Origin: Clostridia bacterium | GTDB lineage: Bacteria; Bacillota; Clostridia; Lachnospirales; Lachnospiraceae | NCBI GenBank assembly: GCA_910575625.1 | Contig: CAJTFD010000007.1 | Span: forward strand, 124,001-188,000 | DNA length: 64,000 nt | Direction: 5' to 3' | Made by a program: the position numbers and the translations under genes | In this document: positions 34,635 through 43,490 of the stretch, one piece after another | Layout of the letters: the number at the start of each line of letters is the position of its first letter | Numbering within the stretch: position 1 is the stretch's first letter | The notes under the pieces: model-generated | Seen by the model: only the letters and a program-made list of their open reading frames with translations | The model's database searches: none | Told to the model about the DNA's origin: nothing

Positions 34635-35138
34635 ATGAAAAATGAAAACACCCTCTTTATGACACAGGCCGCCATGATCGCGGCCATCTATGTGGCGCTT
34701 ACGTATGTATTCGCGCCATTTTCTTTCGGAGAAGTCCAGATCCGGATCGCGGAAGCGCTCACGATCCTTCCGGCTTTCACTCCCGCTGCAGTCCCAGGAC
34801 TATTTATCGGCTGTTTCATCGGCAATATCTTAGGCGGCGCGATCCTCCCAGATATCATCTTCGGGAGCCTGGCCACACTGCTCGGAGCTTTCTTTACATA
34901 CCGTCTCCGTGACAAGAGCCGTTTTATCGCACCGCTCCCCCCGATCATCGCCAACACGATCGTTGTGCCTTTTGTGCTGCGTTTCGGATATGGCGTGCTG
35001 CTCCCGATCCCACTGATGATGCTGACCGTGGGCATCGGCGAGATCGTATCCTGCGGGGTTTTTGGGATGGTCCTGTATCTGGCCCTTTGGAAATATAAGG
35101 GTCTCGTGTTCCAAAATAAAGACCGTCAGCAAGACTGA
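34635..35138 (+). CDS. queT: QueT-family queuosine precursor transporter (ECF S component)
   Basis: 167-residue integral membrane protein with about five to six helices, matching the QueT family (COG4708) of ECF-type substrate-binding components for queuosine precursors. Motifs include FSFGEVQIRIAEALTILPAF at the first loop, GLFIGCFIGNILGG and FGYGVLLPIPLMMLTVGIGE. AAGGAG lies eight bases before the ATG. It depends on a general ECF module (EcfT, EcfA) not in this window. A structured leader precedes it. Confidence 0.9.
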   Translation: MKNENTLFMTQAAMIAAIYVALTYVFAPFSFGEVQIRIAEALTILPAFTPAAVPGLFIGCFIGNILGGAILPDIIFGSLATLLGAFFTYRLRDKSRFIAPLPPIIANTIVVPFVLRFGYGVLLPIPLMMLTVGIGEIVSCGVFGMVLYLALWKYKGLVFQNKDRQQD

Positions 35139-35267
35139 TACCCGACAGGAAATAGCTGCATACCTGCAGCTGATGACCAAAAGGAACAAAATAAGCTCAT
35201 CCAGCCGCAGAGGATGCGGGCCAACGGCGGTAAGCGCAAAAATCTGGGAAAACAATTTTAAATGAGG

Positions 35268-35308
35268 AAAAGGGCACGGCAGACGCAAGATCTTACCGTG
35301 CCCTTTTT
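35268..35308. terminator. Bidirectional terminator between queT and glgP
   Basis: Twelve-base stem AAAAGGGCACGG (35268-35279) with CCGTGCCCTTTT (35296-35307) and a T-run on both strands, between convergent genes. The preceding 130 bases hold no gene that I can see. Confidence 0.75.
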
Positions 35309-35326
35309 ATGACTTATTCTGTGCTC

Positions 35327-37783
35327 TTATAATTCCACTTTATCCAAATGCCAGATCTGATCCACATACTCCTGGATCGTCCGGTCGGAGGTGAATTTGC
35401 CGCTGCTGGCTGTATTGAGTATCGCGCTCTTCGCCCAGGCTTTCTCATCCCTGTAAGCCTGCTCCACCTTCTTCTGCGTTTCCGCATAAGACCTGAAATC
35501 CGCCAGTATAAAGTACATATCGGCCTTGTTGTATTTCGTGGTGTGCAGCAGGGATTCATAGATATCCCTGAACAGCTCCGGATCGTGCGGCGCAAACTGT
35601 CCGTTGATCAGCTGCATCAAGATCTTGCGGATCTCATTGTCCGTATTGAAGATCTTCATGGGGTCATAACCGCCGTGGTTCTCATAATGGATGACCTCAT
35701 CGGAGGACAGACCGAAGATGAACGCGTTTTCTTCGCCCACTTCTTCCACGATCTCCACGTTTGCACCGTCCATCGTCCCCAGTGTCAGCGCGCCGTTCAG
35801 CATGAATTTCATGTTGCCTGTTCCGGAAGCCTCTTTACTTGCTGTGGATATCTGCTCGGAGACATCTGCCGCTGCGAAGATCATCTCTGCATTGGATACA
35901 CGGTAGTTCTCGATGAACACCACCTTGATCTTACCCTTGATCGCGGCGTCATTGTTGACCACATCCGCCACAGAGTTGATCAGTTTGATGATCAGTTTTG
36001 CCCTGTGATAGGCCGCGGAGGCTTTTGCCCCGAAGATAAATGTCCTGGGATAGAACTCCATCTCCGGATGTTCTTTCAGCTGGTTATACAGGTACATCAC
36101 ATGGAGGATGTTCAGCAGCTGGCGTTTGTACTCGTGGAGACGTTTGACCTGTACATCAAAGATGGAACGGGGGTCCACCTCAATGCCGTTGTGCTCCTTG
36201 ATATATTTTGCCAGGCGCACTTTATTCTTGTACTTGATGTTCAAAAATTCCTGCTGCGCTTTCTCATCGTCCGCGTAGATCTTCAGTTTGCTGATCTGGC
36301 TCAGATCTGTGATCCACTCATCCCCGATATGGCTGGTGACCCAATCGGCCAAAAGCGGATTGCCGTGGAGCAGGAAACGCCTCTGGGTGATGCCGTTTGT
36401 CTTATTGTTGAATTTCTCAGGCATCATCTCATAGAAATCTTTCAATTCCTGTTTCATCAGGATGTCTGTGTGCAGCCTTGCCACGCCGTTGACGGAATAA
36501 CCGGCCGCGATCGCCAGATGGGCCATCTTCACCTGACCGTCGTAGATGATCGCCATCTTGCACACTTTATCATGGTTGCCAGGATATTTTTTCTCGATCT
36601 CGATGATGAAACGGCGGTTGATCTCCTCGATGATCTGGTAGATCCTGGGCAGCAGTCTGGAAAACAGCTCGATGGGCCATTTTTCCAAGGCTTCGGACAT
36701 GATCGTATGGTTGGTGTAGGCGCAGGTCTTGGTGGTGACCTCCCACGCTTCATCCCATTCCAGCCCTTCTTCGTCCACCAGGATGCGCATCAGTTCCGCC
36801 ACAGCCACGGTGGGATGGGTGTCATTCATCTGGAACGTGACTTTCTCGTAGAACTTCCGGATGTCGGAATGGTGCTTTTTATATTTTGTGATCGCCGACT
36901 GCACGCTGGCAGAGATAAAGAAATACTGCTGTTTCAGGCGCAGCTCTTTTCCGGCATAGTGGTTGTCGTTGGGATAGAGCACTTCCACGATGTTGCGGGC
37001 TAAGTTCTCCTGTTCCACCGCCTTCCTGTAATCCCCTTTGTCAAAGGACTCCAGCTGGAAGTCCACGATCGGCTGGGCATCCCAGATACGCAGGGTGTTT
37101 ACGATGCCGTTGCCGTAGCCCACGATGGGCATATCATAGGGGATCGCCTGCACGGACTGGTAGTTTTCCTGGATAAATTTCTGGCTCTTGGTCCGCTCGT
37201 CGTAATCCACCCGCACATGACCGCCAAAACGCACCTCCACAGCGTACTCCGGACGGCGCAGTTCAAATGGATAGCCGTCTTTGAGCCAGTTATCCGGCTC
37301 TTCCACCTGGTAGCCGTCCTTGATCGCCTGTTTGAACATACCGTAGCGGTAGCGGATCCCGCACCCATACGCGCAGTATCCCAGAGTCGCCAGGGAATCC
37401 AAAAAACACGCGGCCAAACGTCCCAGACCACCGTTGCCCAGAGCCGGATCCGGCTCCTGGTCTTCGATCACATTCAGATCCAGACCCAGTTCTTCCAGGG
37501 CTTCCCGCACTTCCTGCATGGCTGTCAGGTTCAAAAGATTGTTGCCCAGGGCACGGCCCATGAGGAATTCCATGGACATATAGTAGACGATCTTGGGATC
37601 TTTCTTATTATACGCCTCCTGGGTCTTGATCCAGTTGTCCATGATCACGTCTTCCACTTCGTAGGCCACAGCCTGGAAGATCTGCTGGGGAGTCGCCTCC
37701 TCCAGTGTCTTCCTGTATAAGTTCTTTACATTTTCCCGGACTTCTTTTTTAAATATTTCTTTATCAAATTTTTCGCTCGTCAT
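35327..37783 (-). CDS. glgP: Glycogen/starch/maltodextrin phosphorylase
   Basis: 818-residue family 35 glycosyltransferase that releases glucose 1-phosphate from alpha-1,4-glucans. The pyridoxal phosphate lysine region EASGTGNMKFMLNGALTLGTMDGANVEI appears in part near residue 660; earlier GNGGLGRLAACFLDS and NDTHPTVAVAELMR motifs are present. GGAGG lies five bases before ATG 37783; the frame continues upstream to another ATG that overlaps the ribosome binding site. It stands downstream of ileS with only 12 bases between, likely co-transcribed. Confidence 0.95.
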   Translation of the reverse strand: MTSEKFDKEIFKKEVRENVKNLYRKTLEEATPQQIFQAVAYEVEDVIMDNWIKTQEAYNKKDPKIVYYMSMEFLMGRALGNNLLNLTAMQEVREALEELGLDLNVIEDQEPDPALGNGGLGRLAACFLDSLATLGYCAYGCGIRYRYGMFKQAIKDGYQVEEPDNWLKDGYPFELRRPEYAVEVRFGGHVRVDYDERTKSQKFIQENYQSVQAIPYDMPIVGYGNGIVNTLRIWDAQPIVDFQLESFDKGDYRKAVEQENLARNIVEVLYPNDNHYAGKELRLKQQYFFISASVQSAITKYKKHHSDIRKFYEKVTFQMNDTHPTVAVAELMRILVDEEGLEWDEAWEVTTKTCAYTNHTIMSEALEKWPIELFSRLLPRIYQIIEEINRRFIIEIEKKYPGNHDKVCKMAIIYDGQVKMAHLAIAAGYSVNGVARLHTDILMKQELKDFYEMMPEKFNNKTNGITQRRFLLHGNPLLADWVTSHIGDEWITDLSQISKLKIYADDEKAQQEFLNIKYKNKVRLAKYIKEHNGIEVDPRSIFDVQVKRLHEYKRQLLNILHVMYLYNQLKEHPEMEFYPRTFIFGAKASAAYHRAKLIIKLINSVADVVNNDAAIKGKIKVVFIENYRVSNAEMIFAAADVSEQISTASKEASGTGNMKFMLNGALTLGTMDGANVEIVEEVGEENAFIFGLSSDEVIHYENHGGYDPMKIFNTDNEIRKILMQLINGQFAPHDPELFRDIYESLLHTTKYNKADMYFILADFRSYAETQKKVEQAYRDEKAWAKSAILNTASSGKFTSDRTIQEYVDQIWHLDKVEL

Positions 37784-37795
37784 CCAAACCTCCAT

Positions 37796-40700
37796 CTATT
37801 TATCCATCTTCTCCACACCTAAAGTTACTTTTTCAGAATTGATGTTCCATTCTTTCTCATAGCCGGCTGTCTGCCCCAGTGTCATATCCTCAGCCAAAAC
37901 TTCCGGGCAGATCTCCCGCTCATGCGCCCGCATCAGTCCCTCGATCCGCTCATTCCCAGCCGCAGAGACACGGATCTTATCGGTCACCTCAAAACCCGCC
38001 TCCTTGCGCATGGTCTGGACTTTGCTGATGATCTCACGGATGAAGCCCTCCTCGATCAGCTCCTCTGTCAGTTCCACATCCAGGACCACTGTCACATCCC
38101 CGTAGGAATCTGAACTGTACCGCTCCATCTGGGCCGTCTCGATCAACAGATCTTCTTCAGACAGAGCCACCGGGCTGCCGTCCACCTCAAACTGGAGACT
38201 GCCCTGGGATCTTAACTCTTCCATGGCTTTCGCCCCGTCCAGATCGGTGAGATAAGCGCGGATGCCATTTAACAGTTTTCCGTATCTCGGGCCCACGGTC
38301 TTGAGCTGGGGCTTAAAGTTGTAGGAGATAAAGCCGGAGACATCCTCTGTAAAAGTCACTTTCTTTACATTCAGCTCATCGGCGATGATCTCTGTGTAGA
38401 TGCCGTCCAAGGCTTCCGACGCTTTCACGAACATCTCGGAGAGCGGCTGTCTGTTCTTTCTGTTTGCGCTGTTCCTGCAGGCCCGTCCCAGGACCACGAT
38501 CTGCAGGAGCTCATCCATCTTCCGCTCCAGTTCCTTGTCCACCCAGTCAATATTTGCCTGGGGATAACTGCATAGATGGATGCTCTCCGGCGCATCTTTG
38601 TCAATGCTGCGCACCAGGTTCTGGTAGATCTCCTCTGTCATAAAGGGGATCATCGGCGCGGCCACTTTGCACACCTCCACCAGCGCGGTGTACAGGGTCA
38701 TATACGCATTGATCTTATCCTGGGGCATGTCTTTCGCCCAGAAACGCTCGCGGCTGCGCCGCACATACCAGTTGCTCATATCGTCCACGAATGCCTGCAG
38801 GGCCCGCGCGCTCTCCGGTATGCGGTAGTGCTCCATGTGGTCGTCCACGTCCGCGATCAGCGTGTTCAATTTGGAGAGCAGCCATTTATCCATGATGTTC
38901 AGTCTGTCGTAATCCAATCTATATTTTGTCGCGTCAAAACCGTCGATATCCGCGTACAGCACGAAGAACGCATACGTATTCCACAGTGTGCCCATGAATT
39001 TGCGCTGGCCTTCCGTGACCGCTTTTCCGTGAAAACGGTTGGGCAGCCAGGGTGCGCTGTTCACGTAGAAATACCAGCGGATCGCGTCCGCGCCAAATTC
39101 TTCCAGCGCTTTAAAAGGATCCACGGCATTTCCCTTGGATTTGCTCATCTTCTGTCCATTCTCATCCTGTACATGACCCAGCACGATCACGTTGCGGTAC
39201 GGCGCTTTATTGAAGATCAGCGTGGAGATCGCCAGCAGGGAATAGAACCATCCCCTTGTCTGATCCACCGCCTCGGATATGAAATCCGCCGGGAACTGCT
39301 GTTCAAAGATCTCCTTGTTTTCAAACGGATAATGATGCTGTGCAAAAGGCATGGCTCCTGAATCAAACCAGCAGTCGATCACCTCCGGCACCCGGCGCAT
39401 CTTGCCGCCGCATTTCGGACAGTGGAGCGTGACCTGATCGATGTAGGGCCTGTGCAGCTCGATCTCATCCGGACAGTCATCCGACATGGACTTTAACTCT
39501 TCGATACTGCCGATGGCATGCATGTGGCCGCAGGAACACTCCCAGATATTTAAAGGCGTCCCCCAGTAGCGGTTCCGGCTGATCCCCCAGTCCTGGACAT
39601 TTTCCAGCCAGTCGCCGAAACGCCCTTTTCCGATGCTCTCCGGGATCCAGTTGATCGTGTTGTTGTTGCGGATCAGATCCTCTTTCACCGCCGTCATCTT
39701 GATGAACCAGGATTCCCGGGCATAGTAGATCAGCGGCGTGTCGCATCTCCAGCAATGGGGATAGCTGTGCTCGAACTTGGGTGCGTCAAACAGAAGATCT
39801 CTCTTCTCAAGATCCTGCAAGATCTCTTTATCCGCATCCTTACAGAATGTGCCGGCCCAGTCCGTCTCCTGGGTCATCTTCCCGGCCTCGTCCACCAGCT
39901 GGACAAAGGGCAGGTCATATTTCCGGCCCACGTTGGCATCGTCCTCACCAAAAGCAGGAGCGATATGCACCACGCCTGTACCGTCTGTCAGCGTTACATA
40001 GGAGTCACAGGTCACATAGTGGGCTTTCTGCTCCACCTGTACAAAGTTAAAAAGCGGCTCGTATTCTTTATATTCCAGATCCCTGCCTGTATATGTCTCC
40101 AAGATCTCATACGCCGGTTTCCCTTCTTCCGCCAGTCTGCCCAGCACTGTATCCAGCAGAGCCTGTGCCATGTAATAGACGTATCCGTCGGCGGCCTTTA
40201 CTTTTACATACGTCTCCACCGGGTTTACACAGAGCGCCACGTTGGAGGGCAGCGTCCACGGCGTGGTCGTCCAGGCCAGGATATAGGCATCCTCGTCTCT
40301 CACCTTGAAACGCGCCACCGCGGAGCGTTCTTTCACATCCTTATATCCCTGGGCCACCTCGTGGCTGGATAGGGGCGTTCCGCAGCGGGGGCAGTAGGGC
40401 ACGATCTTGTACCCTTTATAGAGGAGCTTTTTCTCCCAGATCTGTTTTAGGGCCCACCACTCGGACTCGATGAAATCATTGTGGTAGGTCACATACGGAT
40501 CGTCCATGTCCGCCCAGAATCCCACCGTCCCGGAGAAATCCTCCCACATGCCTTTGTATTTCCACACGCTCTCTTTACAGTGCTTGATGAAAGGCTCCAG
40601 ACCGTATCCCTCGATCTGCTCCTTGCCGTCCAGCCCCAGGGAACGCTCCACCTCCAGTTCCACCGGCAGTCCATGGGTGTCCCATCCGGCTTTTCGCGGG

Positions 40701-40936
40701 ACCATATTTCCCTTCATCGTGCGGTATCTGGGGATCATGTCCTTGATCACACGGGTCAGCACATGGCCGATGTGGGGCTTGCCGTTGGCCGTGGGCGGCC
40801 CGTCGTAAAATGTATACATGGGACTGCCCTCCCGCTCTTTCATACTCTTCTCGAAGATATGGTTTTCCTCCCAGAACTTCTCGATGTTCTTCTCTCTGTC
40901 TACAAAATTCAAAGCTGTATCCACTTTCTGATACAC
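37796..40936 (-). CDS. ileS: Isoleucyl-tRNA synthetase
   Basis: 1046-residue class I synthetase of the longer eukaryote-like type. HIGH motif at GKPHIGHVLT near residue 52, editing domain motif AWTTTPWTLPSNVAL, KMSKS in DENGQKMSKSKGNAVDP near 590, and a cysteine pair CPRCGTPLSS plus CPKCGGKMRRVPEVIDCWFDSG. This type is known for low mupirocin sensitivity. The start is a GTG at 40936 with AGGAGG nine bases upstream; an in-frame ATG 27 bases upstream would overlap that site. Its 5' leader of about 270 bases carries palindromic element B, replacing the place where a T-box might be expected. Confidence 0.93.
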   Translation of the reverse strand: MYQKVDTALNFVDREKNIEKFWEENHIFEKSMKEREGSPMYTFYDGPPTANGKPHIGHVLTRVIKDMIPRYRTMKGNMVPRKAGWDTHGLPVELEVERSLGLDGKEQIEGYGLEPFIKHCKESVWKYKGMWEDFSGTVGFWADMDDPYVTYHNDFIESEWWALKQIWEKKLLYKGYKIVPYCPRCGTPLSSHEVAQGYKDVKERSAVARFKVRDEDAYILAWTTTPWTLPSNVALCVNPVETYVKVKAADGYVYYMAQALLDTVLGRLAEEGKPAYEILETYTGRDLEYKEYEPLFNFVQVEQKAHYVTCDSYVTLTDGTGVVHIAPAFGEDDANVGRKYDLPFVQLVDEAGKMTQETDWAGTFCKDADKEILQDLEKRDLLFDAPKFEHSYPHCWRCDTPLIYYARESWFIKMTAVKEDLIRNNNTINWIPESIGKGRFGDWLENVQDWGISRNRYWGTPLNIWECSCGHMHAIGSIEELKSMSDDCPDEIELHRPYIDQVTLHCPKCGGKMRRVPEVIDCWFDSGAMPFAQHHYPFENKEIFEQQFPADFISEAVDQTRGWFYSLLAISTLIFNKAPYRNVIVLGHVQDENGQKMSKSKGNAVDPFKALEEFGADAIRWYFYVNSAPWLPNRFHGKAVTEGQRKFMGTLWNTYAFFVLYADIDGFDATKYRLDYDRLNIMDKWLLSKLNTLIADVDDHMEHYRIPESARALQAFVDDMSNWYVRRSRERFWAKDMPQDKINAYMTLYTALVEVCKVAAPMIPFMTEEIYQNLVRSIDKDAPESIHLCSYPQANIDWVDKELERKMDELLQIVVLGRACRNSANRKNRQPLSEMFVKASEALDGIYTEIIADELNVKKVTFTEDVSGFISYNFKPQLKTVGPRYGKLLNGIRAYLTDLDGAKAMEELRSQGSLQFEVDGSPVALSEEDLLIETAQMERYSSDSYGDVTVVLDVELTEELIEEGFIREIISKVQTMRKEAGFEVTDKIRVSAAGNERIEGLMRAHEREICPEVLAEDMTLGQTAGYEKEWNINSEKVTLGVEKMDK

Positions 40937-40987
40937 TAGAATATACCTCCTGACAACTTTCATTCACGGCAATATCTGCCAATACGG

Positions 40988-41012
40988 AAAAACCGCCCTG
41001 TAAAAAGAGCGG
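40988..41012 (-). terminator. Small terminator-like hairpin in the ileS leader
   Basis: Minus-strand CCGCTC (41012-41007) pairs with GGGCGG (40998-40993), with a loop of eight and TTTTT after it. It lies inside the leader between promoter and gene, where an attenuator would be. I cannot see a complete T-box antiterminator beside it. Confidence 0.45.
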
Positions 41013-41024
41013 GCACGATGCTGC

Positions 41025-41190
41025 TTAGAGTGTGCTTGAAAACCGCTTTATATCAACCGTATGGCACGATCTGTGGGAAATCTGTTCCGCATGAGGCGGC
41101 GCAGCCAGCTGCGGCAGCTGGAATGAAGAACGGATCTTTTGCAGATCGGGACGCGCAGACGGCATAAATGGGTTTTCAAACACACTCTAG
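41025..41190. repeat. CTAGAG-ended palindromic element, copy B (166 bp) in the ileS leader
   Basis: Ends are TTAGAGTGTGCTTGAAAACC from 41025 and, on the other strand from 41190, CTAGAGTGTGTTTGAAAACC. The sequence after the left end (GCTTTATATCAACCGT) matches copy A read from its right end. The interior has further palindromes (CAGCTGC near 41107-41120). No reading frame. It lies between the ileS promoter and the ileS start. Confidence 0.8.
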
Positions 41191-41211
41191 ACTAAAAATC
41201 TACCGATAATA

Positions 41212-41240
41212 AATATACCCGGGTCTTGGCATTTTGTCAA
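41212..41240 (-). promoter_or_regulatory. Consensus promoter of ileS
   Basis: Minus-strand TTGACA (41240-41235), 17-base spacer, TATATT (41217-41212). The predicted leader runs through element B to the GTG start at 40936. Confidence 0.8.
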
Positions 41241-41283
41241 GGTTTAAAGAAAGGGGATGTCCAAAGACAGCCGCCACTCTCCC

Positions 41284-41817
41284 TCACTCCACCAGCCCCA
41301 TCTTATCGAACGGAAAATACCGAAACCCCGCCTTCGCCTCGATCCGGTCCCGGCTGACAAAAGGCTGTTCCCAGAACCTGGAATCCTCCGAATGATTCCG
41401 ATTATCCCCCATCATAAAATAGCAATCCAACGGCACAACATAAGGCCCCGCATCCCCTTTTGGCATTTCCGCCACGAAACTGTCGTCCAGTGGTTCCCGT
41501 GCATCATTGATATACACCTCACCGTCGATCACTTCCACCTTTTCCCCGGGAAGCCCGATCACCCGTTTGATATACAATTTGGACTCGTCACCCGGCGGCC
41601 GGAAGATCACGATATCGAACCTCTTGGGCTCTTCATTGATGTACGCCAGACGATTGCCGAAGATCCGGTCGCCCACCATGATCGTCCTCTCCATAGATCC
41701 CGACGGGATCTGGGCATTGACCACCACCACCCTGCTCAAGAACGCTGCGCAGCAGGCGGCGATAACAATGATCTTGATATATGAAAAGGCTTCTCTCCAT
41801 CCTGTTCTCTTCTCCAA
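41284..41817 (-). CDS. lepB: Signal peptidase I (second copy)
   Basis: 177-residue type I signal peptidase. A membrane helix (IKIIVIAACCAAFLSRVVVV) is followed by the catalytic serine motif IPSGSMERTIMVGDRIF, the lysine motif LYIKRVIGLPGEKVEV and MMGDNRNHSEDSR. The start is probably a TTG at 41817, with GGAGG five bases before; upstream ATGs in frame lie in the thiC promoter region and would add a non-conserved stretch. Clearly different from the lepB at 16489. Divergent from thiC. Confidence 0.88.
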   Translation of the reverse strand: MEKRTGWREAFSYIKIIVIAACCAAFLSRVVVVNAQIPSGSMERTIMVGDRIFGNRLAYINEEPKRFDIVIFRPPGDESKLYIKRVIGLPGEKVEVIDGEVYINDAREPLDDSFVAEMPKGDAGPYVVPLDCYFMMGDNRNHSEDSRFWEQPFVSRDRIEAKAGFRYFPFDKMGLVE

Positions 41818-41906
41818 ACGATCCCTCCATTCCAAACACGATCCTATTATGTAGTATTTTACACGAAATGCACTTAAATGAAAATGGGAATTTTCCATAA
41901 ATGAAA

Positions 41907-41935
41907 TTGTAAAAACAGGCTCCGTGATGTATGAT
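41907..41935 (+). promoter_or_regulatory. Promoter of thiC
   Basis: TTGTAA (41907-41912), 17-base spacer, TATGAT (41930-41935). The predicted leader is only about 25 bases, too short for a TPP riboswitch. Confidence 0.65.
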
Positions 41936-41965
41936 AGTCTAAAAAACATGGACCAGGAGGATGAT

Positions 41966-43273
41966 ATGGACTACAGCACACAAATGGACGCGGCGAGAAA
42001 AGGCATCCTGACACCCCAGATCAAAGAAGTCGCCGAAAAAGAACATATGCCCGCTGACCAACTGATGAAATTGGTCGCCGAAGGAAAAGTCGCCATCTGC
42101 GCCAACAAACGCCACACCTGTTTAAGACCGGAAGGCGTCGGGAGCATGCTGCGCACAAAAGTCAATGTGAACCTGGGCGTTTCCAGGGACTGCAAAGACT
42201 ACGACATTGAAATGCAAAAAGTGATGAGCGCCGTAAACTTAGGCGCAGAAGCGATCATGGATCTGTCCAGCCACGGCGACACCCAGCCTTTTAGACAAAA
42301 ACTGACCCAGGAATGCCCCGTCATGATCGGGACCGTCCCCGTATACGACAGCGTCATCCATTACCAGAGAGACCTTGGCGAGCTGACCGCAAAAGATTTC
42401 ATAGATGTGATCCGGCTCCATGCTGAAGACGGCGTGGATTTCGTGACCCTGCACTGCGGCATCACCAGGAAGACCATCGAGCAGATCCGCCGGCACAAGA
42501 GGAAGATGGACATCGTCAGCCGGGGCGGGAGCCTGGTCTTTGCATGGATGAGCATGACCGGGGAGGAGAATCCTTTTTATAGATATTATGATGAGATCCT
42601 GGATATCTGTGAAGAGTACGACGTGACCATCTCCCTGGGGGATGCCTGCCGCCCGGGCTGCCTGGCCGACGCATCAGATGTGTGCCAGATAGAAGAATTG
42701 GTCCGCTTAGGCGAGCTGACCAAACGCGCCTGGGACCACAACGTCCAGGTCATGGTGGAGGGGCCGGGGCATGTCCCCTTGGATCAGGTAGCAGCCAATA
42801 TGGAGATCCAAAAGAGCATCTGCATGGGCGCGCCTTTCTACGTGCTCGGCCCGCTGGTGACAGACATCGCTCCCGGCTACGACCACATCACAGCCGCGAT
42901 CGGCGGTGCGGTGGCGGCCATGAGCGGCGCAGCCTTTCTCTGTTATGTGACCCCCGCCGAACATCTGGCCCTGCCAAATGTGGAGGACGTAAAACAGGGG
43001 ATCATCGCCTCCAAGATCGCCGCCCACGCCGCTGACATCGCCAAAGGGATCCCCGGCGCACGCGCGATCGACGACCGCATGGCCGATGCGCGCAAGGCCC
43101 TGGACTGGGACGCCCAGTTCGCCTGTGCCCTGGACCCGGAAACAGCAAGAGCCATCCGCACGGACAGGCTCCCCGAAGACGATCACAGCGACACCTGCAG
43201 CATGTGCGGTAAATTCTGCGCCGTGCGCAGCATGAATAAAGCTCTGGCCGGCGAATACATCGATATTTTATAG
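41966..43273 (+). CDS. thiC: Phosphomethylpyrimidine synthase ThiC
   Basis: 435-residue radical SAM enzyme that turns aminoimidazole ribotide into the thiamin pyrimidine (HMP phosphate). Motifs include [57 protein letters not shown] and [18 protein letters not shown]. The C-terminal iron-sulfur motif is CSMCGKFC, with three residues before the last cysteine, the form common in short clostridial/archaeal ThiC. The long N-terminal extension of proteobacterial ThiC is absent, as usual in Clostridia. AGGAGG stands five bases before ATG 41966. No other thi gene is beside it. Confidence 0.96.
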   Translation: MDYSTQMDAARKGILTPQIKEVAEKEHMPADQLMKLVAEGKVAICANKRHTCLRPEGVGSMLRTKVNVNLGVSRDCKDYDIEMQKVMSAVNLGAEAIMDLSSHGDTQPFRQKLTQECPVMIGTVPVYDSVIHYQRDLGELTAKDFIDVIRLHAEDGVDFVTLHCGITRKTIEQIRRHKRKMDIVSRGGSLVFAWMSMTGEENPFYRYYDEILDICEEYDVTISLGDACRPGCLADASDVCQIEELVRLGELTKRAWDHNVQVMVEGPGHVPLDQVAANMEIQKSICMGAPFYVLGPLVTDIAPGYDHITAAIGGAVAAMSGAAFLCYVTPAEHLALPNVEDVKQGIIASKIAAHAADIAKGIPGARAIDDRMADARKALDWDAQFACALDPETARAIRTDRLPEDDHSDTCSMCGKFCAVRSMNKALAGEYIDIL

Positions 43274-43294
43274 AACGCCCCAGACCAACACGGA

Positions 43295-43319
43295 CCCACG
43301 GTACACCAGATGCCGTGGG
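43295..43319 (+). terminator. Hairpin after thiC
   Basis: CCCACGG (43295-43301) pairs with CCGTGGG (43313-43319), followed by CCATTTATC; only a weak T-run. Confidence 0.5.
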
Positions 43320-43335
43320 CCATTTATCCCCAGAA

Positions 43336-43358
43336 AATATTCATTTTTTATGAATATT
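43336..43358 (+). promoter_or_regulatory. Palindrome beside the arg promoter, candidate ArgR operator
   Basis: AATATTCAT and ATGAATATT, nine-base perfect arms separated by TTTTT, end two bases before the -35. The half-site words ATTCA and TGAAT are those of ARG boxes, though in the order expected between two adjacent boxes rather than within one. Confidence 0.5.
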
Positions 43359-43360
43359 TG

Positions 43361-43389
43361 TTGCATATTCCCTTCTTTTGATGTATAAT
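43361..43389 (+). promoter_or_regulatory. Promoter of the argCJBD operon
   Basis: TTGCAT (43361-43366), 17-base spacer, TATAAT (43384-43389). About 95 bases of leader to argC. Confidence 0.8.
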
Positions 43390-43490
43390 TATGCGATCAG
43401 CCGCAAGAATTCCTTTTCCACTTTACAGATCAAAAAAAATATCATATGATATCCAGAGTTATTTTTTTAAGAAAGGTTTGGTATAAGCTC

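Noticed and set aside
35348-37003. Plus-strand 551-codon frame opposite glgP
   Set aside because: Mirror of the glgP gene; no start site, no motif, biased composition.
41011-41045. Possible T-box antiterminator words (GTGCCCGC) near the ileS leader
   Set aside because: The match to the T-box consensus is too poor, and no specifier loop is visible upstream of element B.
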